Below, piece after piece: positions 8,207 through 15,640 of a stretch of 61,187 nucleotides of DNA; the stretch's first letter is position 1; each line of letters begins with the position of its first letter. The DNA lies in the NCBI RefSeq assembly GCF_000876655.1, contig NZ_JYCN01000031.1:1-61187 (forward strand), given 5' to 3'. The translations under genes were made by a program, and so were the position numbers. Source of the DNA: Arthrobacter sp. SPG23. GTDB lineage: Bacteria > Actinomycetota > Actinomycetes > Actinomycetales > Micrococcaceae. The notes under the pieces were generated by a model. The model saw nothing but the letters and a program-made list of their open reading frames with translations, was not told where the DNA came from and made no database searches.

Positions 8207-8839
8207 ATGACTGACATCACGATCATCGGCACCGGCAACATGGCAGCGGGAATTGCTGCCCGCGCCGCCAGTGCCGGACGGAGCATCCAGATCCTCAGCC
8301 GGGACGCCGTGGCTGCTTCCGCGCTGGCTGCCGAAACAAACGCGACCCCCGGGACAACCGGACAGGAAATTGAGGGAAACATCGTTGTCCTTGCCACCCA
8401 TTTTGAGGTGTCCAAGGAAATCGCCGCCCGGTATGGCGAGGCACTCAACGGCAAGACGATCGTGGACGTCTCCAACCCCGTCAACAACGAAACCCTCGAT
8501 TCCCTCACTGTGCCCGCCGGGAGCTCCGCAGCCGAGGAGATTCAGGCGCTGGTTCCGGGCGCCAACGTGGTCAAGGGCTTCAACACGGTCTTTGCCTCCA
8601 CGCTGGCGGACGGAGAGGTGGGCGGGCAGACCCTCGATGTCCTGCTGGCCGGGGATTCCGCCGACGCCAAAGCCGCCGTCGCCGGCTTCATCAATGATTC
8701 CGGCCTGCGCGCCATCGACGTGGGGCCGCTGCGCCGGGCGCGGGAACTGGAGGCCTTCCAGCTACTGGTCATTGGGCTGCAGGCGGGTGACGCCCACCCT
8801 GACTACAACTGGAATAGCGCACTCAAGCTGCTTCCGTAG
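8207..8839 (+). CDS. NADP-binding oxidoreductase, F420-reductase-like
   Basis: A 210-aa protein from ATG 8207, preceded by CAGGAG. It has an N-terminal Rossmann loop ITIIGTGNMAAGIAARA, then IVVLATHF and VDVSNPVN, and VVKGFNTVFAS, all typical of NADPH-dependent F420 reductase-like proteins (NAD-binding 2/F420 oxidoreductase family). Many relatives are stress-induced NADPH reductases rather than true F420 enzymes. It is probably controlled by the divergent MarR regulator. The substrate cannot be deduced. Confidence 0.85.
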   Translation: MTDITIIGTGNMAAGIAARAASAGRSIQILSRDAVAASALAAETNATPGTTGQEIEGNIVVLATHFEVSKEIAARYGEALNGKTIVDVSNPVNNETLDSLTVPAGSSAAEEIQALVPGANVVKGFNTVFASTLADGEVGGQTLDVLLAGDSADAKAAVAGFINDSGLRAIDVGPLRRARELEAFQLLVIGLQAGDAHPDYNWNSALKLLP

Positions 8840-8861
8840 CAGGAACCGGTAGGCTGACCGC

Positions 8862-9149
8862 ATGTACGTTGTCTCCCTGACCTACAAGGTTCCCGAAGAG
8901 ATCGTCGATTTCCATCTCAAAGCACACGTTGACTGGCTGCAGGACGCGTTCGACCAAGGCATTTTCATTGTGGCCGGCCGGAAGATCCCCCGCACCGGCG
9001 CGCTGCTGCTGTCCAATGCGGACCGGGCCAGCCTAGACGCGGCGCTAGTCAGGGACCCGTTCTACACCAACGGGGTGGCGGAGTTCGACGTCGAGGAATT
9101 CCATGCCGGCAGGGTGGCCCCCGGTTACGAAAACCTGCTGGACAGCTAG
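8862..9149 (+). CDS. YciI-family protein
   Basis: A 95-aa single-domain protein (MYVVSLTYKVPEEIVDFHLKAH...GIFIVAGRKIPRTGALLL...DPFYTNGVAEFDVEEF). The His of LKAHVDW and the later Asp of DPFYTNGVA match the putative His-Asp active pair of YCII-related dimeric alpha/beta-barrel proteins. It starts 22 nt after the reductase gene and is probably co-transcribed with it. Its last 4 nt overlap the convergent SGNH hydrolase. The molecular role is unknown. Confidence 0.88.
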   Translation: MYVVSLTYKVPEEIVDFHLKAHVDWLQDAFDQGIFIVAGRKIPRTGALLLSNADRASLDAALVRDPFYTNGVAEFDVEEFHAGRVAPGYENLLDS

Positions 9150-9997
9150 TTCTCCCGGGGCGGCCCGTCCGGCGCCGTCTTGAGGAGTTTCTTCAGTCCG
9201 CCCTTCCGCGGGACCCTCACCGGTTCCGGCCAGCGCGGGCTGAGCCTGTCCCCCAGGGTGACGCCGCGCAGCTTGCGGCCAAAGAGCGGCAACACCCAGT
9301 CGTGCACCCAGCGCCGCTGCCGCTGTTCCCACTCGCGCAGGCTCAATTTGTCCGGCGGCTCCCACTCCAGCGGGCTAATCTTGTGCGGCACACCCAAATG
9401 GTCCAATACCTGGGCGGCGAGGTATTTGTGGCCGGCCTTGGACATATGTAACCGGTCCGAATCCCACATCCGCCGGTCATGGAACGCTTCGAAGCACCAG
9501 TAATCCACCAGGACCGCGTTGTATTTGGCTGCGATTTCGCGGACCCGGCGGTTGTAGGCGGTGTTGCGTTTCTTCAAGGGCTCCAGGACTGCGGAGACCT
9601 TGACGTCGAATCCGGTGAACAGCACCACCGTGGCACCCGTGGCGGCAAGCCGGGCCACGAGCGCCTCGTACTCGGCCATGAGCGCATCCACGTCGGTGCC
9701 GAAGTCGAGGATGTCGTTGCCGCCGGCATACAGGGTGACCAGCGTCGGCTCCATCGCGAGCGCCGGCTCCAGCTGTTCGTCGATGATGTGGCGAAGCCTC
9801 TTGCTGCGGATGGCCAGGTTTGCGTACTCCCACCCCGGTTCGGCCTTCGCCAGCTTCTCAGCCACCCGGTCCGCCCAGCCGCGGACCCCGTTGGGTAGCC
9901 GCTTGCTCCGGTCCCCCACGCCCTCGGTGAACGAATCCCCCAAGGCAACAAACCGCCGTCGCCCGTCCCGGTCCGGAAGCAAAGGAAATGAACCCAT
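9146..9997 (-). CDS. SGNH/GDSL-family hydrolase (second copy)
   Basis: A 283-aa cytoplasmic hydrolase with FVALGDSFTEGVG (nucleophile Ser, about residue 22), LAIRS, AGGNDI and the C-terminal catalytic DRLHMSKAGH. It shares long stretches with the gene at 4971 (PNGVRGWADRVAEKL, PTLVTLYAGGNDIL, ATGATVVLFTGFD) and is its paralogue. It has about 30 extra C-terminal residues rich in Lys and Arg. The glycine of LAIRG is replaced by Ser here. It is likely an esterase of unknown substrate. Confidence 0.9.
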   Translation of the reverse strand: MGSFPLLPDRDGRRRFVALGDSFTEGVGDRSKRLPNGVRGWADRVAEKLAKAEPGWEYANLAIRSKRLRHIIDEQLEPALAMEPTLVTLYAGGNDILDFGTDVDALMAEYEALVARLAATGATVVLFTGFDVKVSAVLEPLKKRNTAYNRRVREIAAKYNAVLVDYWCFEAFHDRRMWDSDRLHMSKAGHKYLAAQVLDHLGVPHKISPLEWEPPDKLSLREWEQRQRRWVHDWVLPLFGRKLRGVTLGDRLSPRWPEPVRVPRKGGLKKLLKTAPDGPPREN

Positions 9998-10208
9998 CCC
10001 GGCACCCTAACCCCTTAACAAAACCAGTAGGGAAAGACGGGTTGAATCTGAGATGACTGACCCGCGAGCCGCAACCGCTGGCTTGCTTAGGAGCGCATCG
10101 CCGACCAGAGCGGAGCAAGGCCGTCCGCGGCCGAGCGCAGCGTCGGGAGGTGTCTAAGCGACGGCAAGGTCAGCGGTGGAGGCGGACTAAGCGCGGCCGC
10201 ATCTAGGC

Positions 10209-11249
10209 CTAAAGCTCCGCTTTCCCCTGGCGCCAGTAGCCCATGAAGGCCACCTGTTTGCGGTCGATCCCGACGTCGCGCACCAGGTAGCGCCGCATCT
10301 CCTTGATGACCCCCGCTTCGCCGGCAATCCACGCGTAGAACGGCATGGCGCCGGCGGGCATTCCGGGGTTCTTCGCGGCCGCGATGGCCGAGGTTTCCAT
10401 CCGCGCGGGCGTCTCCCAGAGGATCTCCTGGTCCACATCCACGTCCTCCGGTTCCGGACCGGCCCCGCCGGAGGCGGCTTTGATGCCCACCCAGCCCGGT
10501 TCGGGAACGGCGGCCCGGACTGCTTGCTGCAGGAGTTCACCGTGCGGGCGTGATCGCCCGATCGACGCGCCACGCGCCAGCCAGGTGATTTCGACGTCGG
10601 CGTCCGAGGTCAGGTCCTGGAAGTCGCCGGCTTCGGGGACCTCGAGGAAGGCGTGCCCGCTCATGTAGGCCGGGAGGCTTTCCAGGATGGCGCTGATGGC
10701 GGGAACAGCGGTTTCATCGCCGGCAAGCAGCACGCGCTGGGCCAGTCCGGGACGCCATTCGATGCCGGAGTAGGTTTCGGCCGTGACGCAGTGCGCTGCG
10801 CGGTTGTTGGGGCCGATAAGGGTGAGCGCGTCCCCGGGTTTGGCGTTCAGGGCCCAGTGTGCGGCCGGCCCGCCGTGGCCGTTGGAGTCGAAGTGCATCA
10901 CGAAGTCCACGTCGATCTCGGGGTAGACGGCGTCGAGCCGTTCCTGCCGGACGGTGTAGGTGCGCATGGAGCCACGGGTGGCCGGATCCATCGCCAGCCA
11001 TTCCCGGTACCAGCCGCTCTGCTCCATCCGGAACACGGGCAGCGGCAGCCGGGTGCCGTCCTCGGCAAGGGACGGGATCATCAGCTTCACCCGAAGGTCC
11101 AGGGTTCCGCCGTGGACGCCGAAGTCACGCAGCGAGTACCCGCCGAAGGTGATGCGGCGGAAGTTGGGGCTGAGTTCCTGCACGGCGGTGACGGTCACGT
11201 CGAATGCGAGGGTCATGGGTTCGGTGGTGGCGATCCCGCGGGTCTTCAT
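10209..11249 (-). CDS. siderophore-interacting protein (flavin reductase)
   Basis: This 346-aa protein has the SIP layout: an N-terminal FAD-binding barrel with MRTYTVRQ (near 100) and an FDSNGHGGPAAHWALNAKPGD segment, then a C-terminal NAD(P)H-binding SIP domain with LLAGDETAVPAI (near 180), ending in a FYAWIAGEAGVIKEMRRYL stretch. It reduces Fe(III)-siderophore in the cytoplasm to release iron. Its ATG overlaps the stop of the upstream ATPase gene (ATGA), so it is the last gene of the siderophore import operon. Confidence 0.95.
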   Translation of the reverse strand: MKTRGIATTEPMTLAFDVTVTAVQELSPNFRRITFGGYSLRDFGVHGGTLDLRVKLMIPSLAEDGTRLPLPVFRMEQSGWYREWLAMDPATRGSMRTYTVRQERLDAVYPEIDVDFVMHFDSNGHGGPAAHWALNAKPGDALTLIGPNNRAAHCVTAETYSGIEWRPGLAQRVLLAGDETAVPAISAILESLPAYMSGHAFLEVPEAGDFQDLTSDADVEITWLARGASIGRSRPHGELLQQAVRAAVPEPGWVGIKAASGGAGPEPEDVDVDQEILWETPARMETSAIAAAKNPGMPAGAMPFYAWIAGEAGVIKEMRRYLVRDVGIDRKQVAFMGYWRQGKAEL

Positions 11250-12073
11250 GAAACGAACTCCAGTTCAGTTGCAGTGGTGTGGTGCCGGCCGAGCGGAATG
11301 ATCAGCGGTGTGCCGGACACGGGGTCGGGAAGCACCCGGGAGTCCAGGCCGAAGACGTCCCGGACCAGGTCTTCGGTCACCACGTCGGTGGAGGCGCCCT
11401 CCGCCACGATCCGGCCATCCTTCATGGCAATCACGTGGTCCGCGTACCGCGCCGCGAGGTTCAGGTCATGCAGGACGATGGCCACGGTGGTGCCGCGCTT
11501 GCGGTTCAGGTCCGTGATCAGGTCCAGCACTTCCACCTGGTGGGCCAGGTCCAGGTAGGTGGTGGGTTCGTCCAGGAGCAGCACGTCGGTCTCCTGGGCC
11601 AGTGCCATCGCGATCCAGACGCGCTGGCGCTGGCCGCCGGACAGTGCGTCCACGTTGCGCCCGGCGAGGTCCAGCGTTTCGGTGGCGTCGAGCGCGCGCT
11701 GCACCGCGCGGTCATGGTGCGACAGGTCGCCTGTTGACCAGCTGCGGAAGAAGCCCTGGTGCGGGTACCGCCCGCGTCCCACCAGGTCGCGGACCGTGAT
11801 GCCGTCCGGCGCGGTGGGGTGCTGGGGCAGCAGACCCAGGGTGCGGGCCACATCGCGGGCGGAGCGGGTGTGGATGTCCTTGCCGTCCAGCGTCACGATG
11901 CCGGCCGCGGGCTTAAGCAGCCGGGACAGTCCGCGGAGGAGGGTGGACTTGCCGCAGGCGTTGGCGCCCACGATCATGGTCACCTTGCCCTCCGGGATAT
12001 CCGCGTACAGCCCGTCAACCACCGTCCGCTGGGCATATTTGAGGGTGAGGTCCGTGGCGCGCAGAACAGCCAT
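11246..12073 (-). CDS. siderophore ABC transporter ATP-binding protein
   Basis: A 275-aa FecE/FepC-type ATPase. Walker A is VGANACGKST (near 40), the ABC signature is ALSGGQRQRVWIAMALAQ (near 145), Walker B is VLLLDEPTTYLDL and the switch His is in IVLHDLNLA. I chose ATG 12073, which has AAGGA at good spacing; longer frames add unrelated residues. It powers the two permeases encoded just upstream, with 1 nt between the genes. Confidence 0.95.
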   Translation of the reverse strand: MAVLRATDLTLKYAQRTVVDGLYADIPEGKVTMIVGANACGKSTLLRGLSRLLKPAAGIVTLDGKDIHTRSARDVARTLGLLPQHPTAPDGITVRDLVGRGRYPHQGFFRSWSTGDLSHHDRAVQRALDATETLDLAGRNVDALSGGQRQRVWIAMALAQETDVLLLDEPTTYLDLAHQVEVLDLITDLNRKRGTTVAIVLHDLNLAARYADHVIAMKDGRIVAEGASTDVVTEDLVRDVFGLDSRVLPDPVSGTPLIIPLGRHHTTATELEFVS

Positions 12074-12074
12074 C

Positions 12075-13193
12075 TCAGGCATCCTTTCGGTTGGAAGTGA
12101 CCAGCAGCCACAGCAGGAACGGGGCGCCCAGCGCGCCGGTGACCACGCCGACCGGAAGGACAGTGCCATCCAGCAGCAGGGGCGCGATGTTCGCGGCGAA
12201 GTAGTCCGCCGCCAGTACGATCAGCGCCCCGACGAAGGCCGACGCCGGGAGGCTGGCTTTTGCGGTGAAGCGGCGGGCGATGGGACCGGCCAGGAAGGCG
12301 ACGAACGCCACCGGGCCGGCTGCCGCCGTCGCCACTGCCGCGAGTGCCACGGCGACCACCACTACGGCCAGCCGCGTGAAGCCGACCCTGATTCCGAGCC
12401 CGGCAGCGGCGTCGTCGCCGAGTTCGAGGATGCGCAAGGGGCCGGAGAGTGCGGCTGCGGCCGGGATGAGGACAAGCAGCGCAAGGGCAAGGACTCCGGC
12501 GCGGTCCCAGCTGGCGGAATTGAGGGAGCCGTTAAGCCACACCAGGGCGTCGGCGGCGGTGCGGATGTCCGCCCGCGTCATGAGGAAGCTGACCACGGCG
12601 TGGAGCGCGGCGGCGATGCCCACGCCCGCCAGGATCAGCCGGCTGCCTGCGGCGTTGCCACGGTTTCCGCCGCCGGAACCCAGTGAGCCGCCGCGGGAGA
12701 TGGCATAGATGAGCGCGGCCACACCCAGCGCGCCGGCGAGGGCGGCGCCGGAGACAACGGCCCCGGACGCGCCGAAAACAACGATGGCCGTGACGGCTGC
12801 GGCGCTGGCCCCGTAGCTGATGCCGATGACGTCCGGACTGGCCAGCGGATTGCGGAGCATGGTCTGGAAGAGGGCGCCGGCCAGGCCGAACCCGGCCCCG
12901 ATCATGGTGCCGATTACCGCGCGGGGAAGCTTGTTTTCCATCACGATGAAGCTTGCGCCGGGGATCTTCTGGCCGCCCGTGAGGTGGGCGAGCAGGATTT
13001 TGACGAAGTCGGGGATGGTCACGGTGTAGCTTCCCAGCAGCACACTGACGGCGAACAAGACCACGACGGCGAACGCCAGCACGGCGGTCCGGTTCACGGC
13101 GGTGCGGTTCAGCGCGGCGGGGTGCCACGTACCAGCGCCAGGCGCGTTGTCTCCCAGTTCACGCCCAACGTGCGCGAGGTCTGCCTTGCTCAC
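12075..13193 (-). CDS. siderophore ABC transporter permease (FecCD family, second)
   Basis: A 372-aa membrane protein from a GTG at 13193 that overlaps the previous permease stop (GTGA). It has FecCD features: LPRAVIGTMIGAGFGLAGALFQTMLRNPLASPDVIGIS (residues about 90-130) and a C-terminal GPVAFVAFLAGPIAR followed by LLLDGTVLPVGVVTGALGAPFFLWLL-type helices, with about nine or ten membrane segments. The first 35 residues are hydrophilic. It forms the channel with the permease at 13190-14245. A longer open frame continues upstream but runs out of frame through the other permease gene. Confidence 0.94.
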   Translation of the reverse strand: MSKADLAHVGRELGDNAPGAGTWHPAALNRTAVNRTAVLAFAVVVLFAVSVLLGSYTVTIPDFVKILLAHLTGGQKIPGASFIVMENKLPRAVIGTMIGAGFGLAGALFQTMLRNPLASPDVIGISYGASAAAVTAIVVFGASGAVVSGAALAGALGVAALIYAISRGGSLGSGGGNRGNAAGSRLILAGVGIAAALHAVVSFLMTRADIRTAADALVWLNGSLNSASWDRAGVLALALLVLIPAAAALSGPLRILELGDDAAAGLGIRVGFTRLAVVVVAVALAAVATAAAGPVAFVAFLAGPIARRFTAKASLPASAFVGALIVLAADYFAANIAPLLLDGTVLPVGVVTGALGAPFLLWLLVTSNRKDA

Positions 13194-14245
13194 AGTCCGG
13201 CCCCCTTCCCGCGGCGGACCAGCCACACGAAGACGGGCGCGCCCACGAGGGCCGTCATGATTCCCGCCGGGACTTCGCCGGGCAGGAGCACCACGCGGCC
13301 CAGGATGTCCGCGGACAGCAGGAGCACCGGGGCCAGGACGAGGGAAAAGGGCAGGATCCAGCGGTAGTCGGGCCCGGTGAGGAAGCGTACGGCGTGCGGA
13401 ATGACGAGTCCCACAAAGCCGATGGGCCCGGCCAGGGCGGTGGCGGACCCGCACAGCAGCACGATGCCCAGGGCGGTGACGCCGCGGACCAGGCCCACCC
13501 GCTGACCGAGGCCGCGGGCGATGTCGTCCCCCAGAGCCAGGCTGTTGAGGATCCGGCCGGTAGCCAGCACAATCCCAGCGCCAAGAAGGAGGAACGGCAC
13601 GCCGGGCAGCACCACGGACCAGTCGCGCCCGGCGATCCCGCCCACCTGCCAGAACCGGAACCGGTCCAGGGTGTCTTGGCTCGAGACCAGGATGACGTTC
13701 ATCAGCGAGTACAGCCCGGCGCTCAGGGCAGCGCCCGCGAGGGCGAGTTTCACCGGCGTCGCACCGTCCCTGCCCAGCGAGGCGACCAGATAGACGACGG
13801 CGGCAGACGCCGCAGCGCCGAGGAACGCGAACCAGATGTAGCCGGTCAGGGACGAGATCCCGAAAACGTAGATGCCGGTGACCACAGCCAGCGCGGCTCC
13901 GGCATTGACCCCCATGATGCCGGGGTCGGCCAGCGGGTTGCGGGCCACGCCCTGCATGGCGGCGCCGGCCAGGCCGAGGGCTCCGCCGGCGAGGAGGCCC
14001 AGGGCCGTGCGGGGAATACGCGCGTGGACCACGGCGTGGTCGCCGTTGGCAGGATCGAACCGGGTCAGCGCCTGCCACACGGTGTCGAGGGGAAGCCCGC
14101 GGGCGCCGACGGCAAGCGACACGGCAGAAACAAGGACAAGTACGACGACGGCGGCCAGCAGCCAGGCGGCTTGCCTACCTGCGGGGCGGCCGGAAGGTGA
14201 ACTCAACGCATCGGCCGGACGCGCCGTCGTCGTACTGGGTGTCAT
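13190..14245 (-). CDS. siderophore ABC transporter permease (FecCD family, first)
   Basis: A 351-aa integral membrane protein. It shows RIPRTALGLLAGGALGLAGAAMQGVARNPLADPGIMGVNAGAA in the first third, and GPIGFVGLVIPHAVRFLTG and PAGIMTALVGAPVFVWLVRRG near the end, the hallmarks of FecCD-type permeases. It follows the binding-protein gene by 10 nt. Residues 1-30 are a hydrophilic Thr/Ser/Arg-rich leader. It pairs with the second permease as a heterodimer. Confidence 0.95.
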   Translation of the reverse strand: MTPSTTTARPADALSSPSGRPAGRQAAWLLAAVVVLVLVSAVSLAVGARGLPLDTVWQALTRFDPANGDHAVVHARIPRTALGLLAGGALGLAGAAMQGVARNPLADPGIMGVNAGAALAVVTGIYVFGISSLTGYIWFAFLGAAASAAVVYLVASLGRDGATPVKLALAGAALSAGLYSLMNVILVSSQDTLDRFRFWQVGGIAGRDWSVVLPGVPFLLLGAGIVLATGRILNSLALGDDIARGLGQRVGLVRGVTALGIVLLCGSATALAGPIGFVGLVIPHAVRFLTGPDYRWILPFSLVLAPVLLLSADILGRVVLLPGEVPAGIMTALVGAPVFVWLVRRGKGAGL

Positions 14246-14255
14246 GGTGAGGTGC

Positions 14256-15386
14256 CTACTTCACTGCGTCCGCGACTTTATCCGCTGCGCTCACCAGTTG
14301 CGGCAGGAACGTGTCCAGCGACCACGGCAGGCTCAGGGGCGACGACGCCGAGATGGACAGCGTGAGCGTGTTGTCCGAGTCGGCAACCAGCGCGCCGTTC
14401 TTGATGGCCGGGATCTGGCCCAGCAGGGGGTCGGACTTGATGGAATCGGTGGTGGCGGAGTCCGGAACCCAGGTCACGAAGATGTCCGATTCGAGCTCGT
14501 TGGCCTTTTCAGCGGACCAGGGAATGAAGAACTCCTTCGAGCCCTTCGAGTTCTCCTCCACAACGGGGGCCAGCTTCATGCCGATCTCCGAGAGGAAGCG
14601 CGGACGGTTGTCGTTCGCGGTGTAGACGTTGACGCCCTCGCTCTTGGCGGGCTCCAGGTTGCCGTAGATAAAGCTCTTGTCAGCGAGCTGTGGGTACTTG
14701 GCGACCTTGTCCTCGATGGTGGCTTCGGTGTCCGAGACGAGCTTGGCGGCCTCGGATTCCTTGCCCAGGGCCTTGCCGATGATGGTGGTGGAATCCTGCC
14801 AGGAGGTGCCGTAGGCGATCTCGGGGTGGGCCACGACCGGGGCGATCTCGCTGAGCTTCTTGTAGTCCTCTTCCGTCAGGCCGGAGTAGGCGCCCAAAAT
14901 GACGTCCGGGTTGAGCTTGGCGATCTCGGTGAAGTTGATACCGTCCGCCTCGGAGAACTGGACCGGCGCCTTCTCGGTGCCGAAGCCTGCGCCCAGCTCT
15001 TCCAGCTTGGCATCCTTCCACGGCGTGGAGCCCTTGTCGTTGCCGCCCCATTCGTTCTTGGGGACGCCCACTGGAACGACGCCCAGGGCGAGTGCGACGT
15101 CGTCGTTGACCCAGGAAACCGTGACAACCCGCTGCGGCTGGGACTCGATGGTGGTCTCGCCGAAGACGTGCTTGATGGTGACGGGGAACTGCGAGCCGGC
15201 GGACTGGCTGGCCGCTGCAGTGCCGGTGCCGGACGCCGCCGGACCGGTGGAGCAGGCAGTGAGCGAGAGTGCCGCAGCTGCCAGGACGGCGGTTGCCTTG
15301 CCGGCGGTTTTGAGCAGCACGCGGCGGGACGGGCCTGCAAACATGCTGCGGCCGGCGCCCGGGCCGGAGAAGAGGGGGGAAGTCAC
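14256..15386 (-). CDS. iron-siderophore substrate-binding lipoprotein
   Basis: A 376-aa protein from a GTG start with AAGGAG five bases upstream. The signal region has SRRVLLKTAG (a Tat-like twin arginine) then a hydrophobic stretch ending in the lipobox LTAC, so it should be a lipid-anchored binding protein. The mature part has the helical-backbone fold of class III binding proteins: RVVTVSWVNDDVALALGVVPVGV, LNPDVILGAYSGLTEEDYKKLS and a C-terminal TLTLSISASSPLSLPWSLDTFLP. It captures Fe(III)-siderophore for the permeases downstream and heads the operon. A DtxR-like box lies 31 bp upstream of the start. Confidence 0.95.
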   Translation of the reverse strand: MTSPLFSGPGAGRSMFAGPSRRVLLKTAGKATAVLAAAALSLTACSTGPAASGTGTAAASQSAGSQFPVTIKHVFGETTIESQPQRVVTVSWVNDDVALALGVVPVGVPKNEWGGNDKGSTPWKDAKLEELGAGFGTEKAPVQFSEADGINFTEIAKLNPDVILGAYSGLTEEDYKKLSEIAPVVAHPEIAYGTSWQDSTTIIGKALGKESEAAKLVSDTEATIEDKVAKYPQLADKSFIYGNLEPAKSEGVNVYTANDNRPRFLSEIGMKLAPVVEENSKGSKEFFIPWSAEKANELESDIFVTWVPDSATTDSIKSDPLLGQIPAIKNGALVADSDNTLTLSISASSPLSLPWSLDTFLPQLVSAADKVADAVK

Positions 15387-15416
15387 GGAACTCCTTAGGT
15401 CAATGATGCGAACCCA

Positions 15417-15435
15417 AGTAAGGCTAGCCTATCCT
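15417..15435. promoter_or_regulatory. DtxR/IdeR iron box
   Basis: The site contains the perfect palindrome AGGCTAGCCT (15421-15430) flanked by AGTA and ATCCT. It closely resembles the 19-bp DtxR/IdeR consensus (TTAGGTTAGGCTAACCTAA). Its position just upstream of the siderophore operon supports iron-dependent repression. Confidence 0.75.
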
Positions 15436-15559
15436 TCCGTGAATTACGGAAGGTTTGCGTAACGTAATTGTCTCGATCGCCACCAAGTCCCGGACGCAGT
15501 GCCCCGGGCGCCGGCCTGAAAGTGAGGCTTCACACCCTCTAATTTCTTGATGGCGCGGG

Positions 15560-15575
15560 GTGAACAATGGTTCAC
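15560..15575. promoter_or_regulatory. TetR operator 1
   Basis: GTGAACAATGGTTCAC: a perfect GTGAAC/GTTCAC dyad with a 4-bp spacer, upstream of the MFS-tetR operon. A second copy of the half-site pattern lies 26 bp downstream (centre to centre). These are the likely binding sites of the TetR protein encoded at 17590. Confidence 0.6.
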
Positions 15576-15585
15576 TTGAAGACGA

Positions 15586-15601
15586 GTAAACGCGCGTTCA
15601 C
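15586..15601. promoter_or_regulatory. TetR operator 2
   Basis: GTAAACGCGCGTTCAC: the same 6-4-6 dyad as operator 1 with one mismatched base in the left arm. It ends 39 bp before the chosen ATG of the transporter gene. Confidence 0.55.
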
Positions 15602-15640
15602 CCCTTTGTGGCCGCCTCACGCCCAGAAGGTTCCGCCCTG

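Noticed and set aside
9998..10208. A possible small gene or RNA between the SGNH and siderophore-interacting genes
   Set aside because: Short frames have no ribosome site or recognisable product, and no stable structure is evident.
12075..14078. A 667-codon frame spanning both siderophore permeases
   Set aside because: Only the part from 13193 has membrane-protein sequence; upstream of that it reads the other permease gene out of frame.
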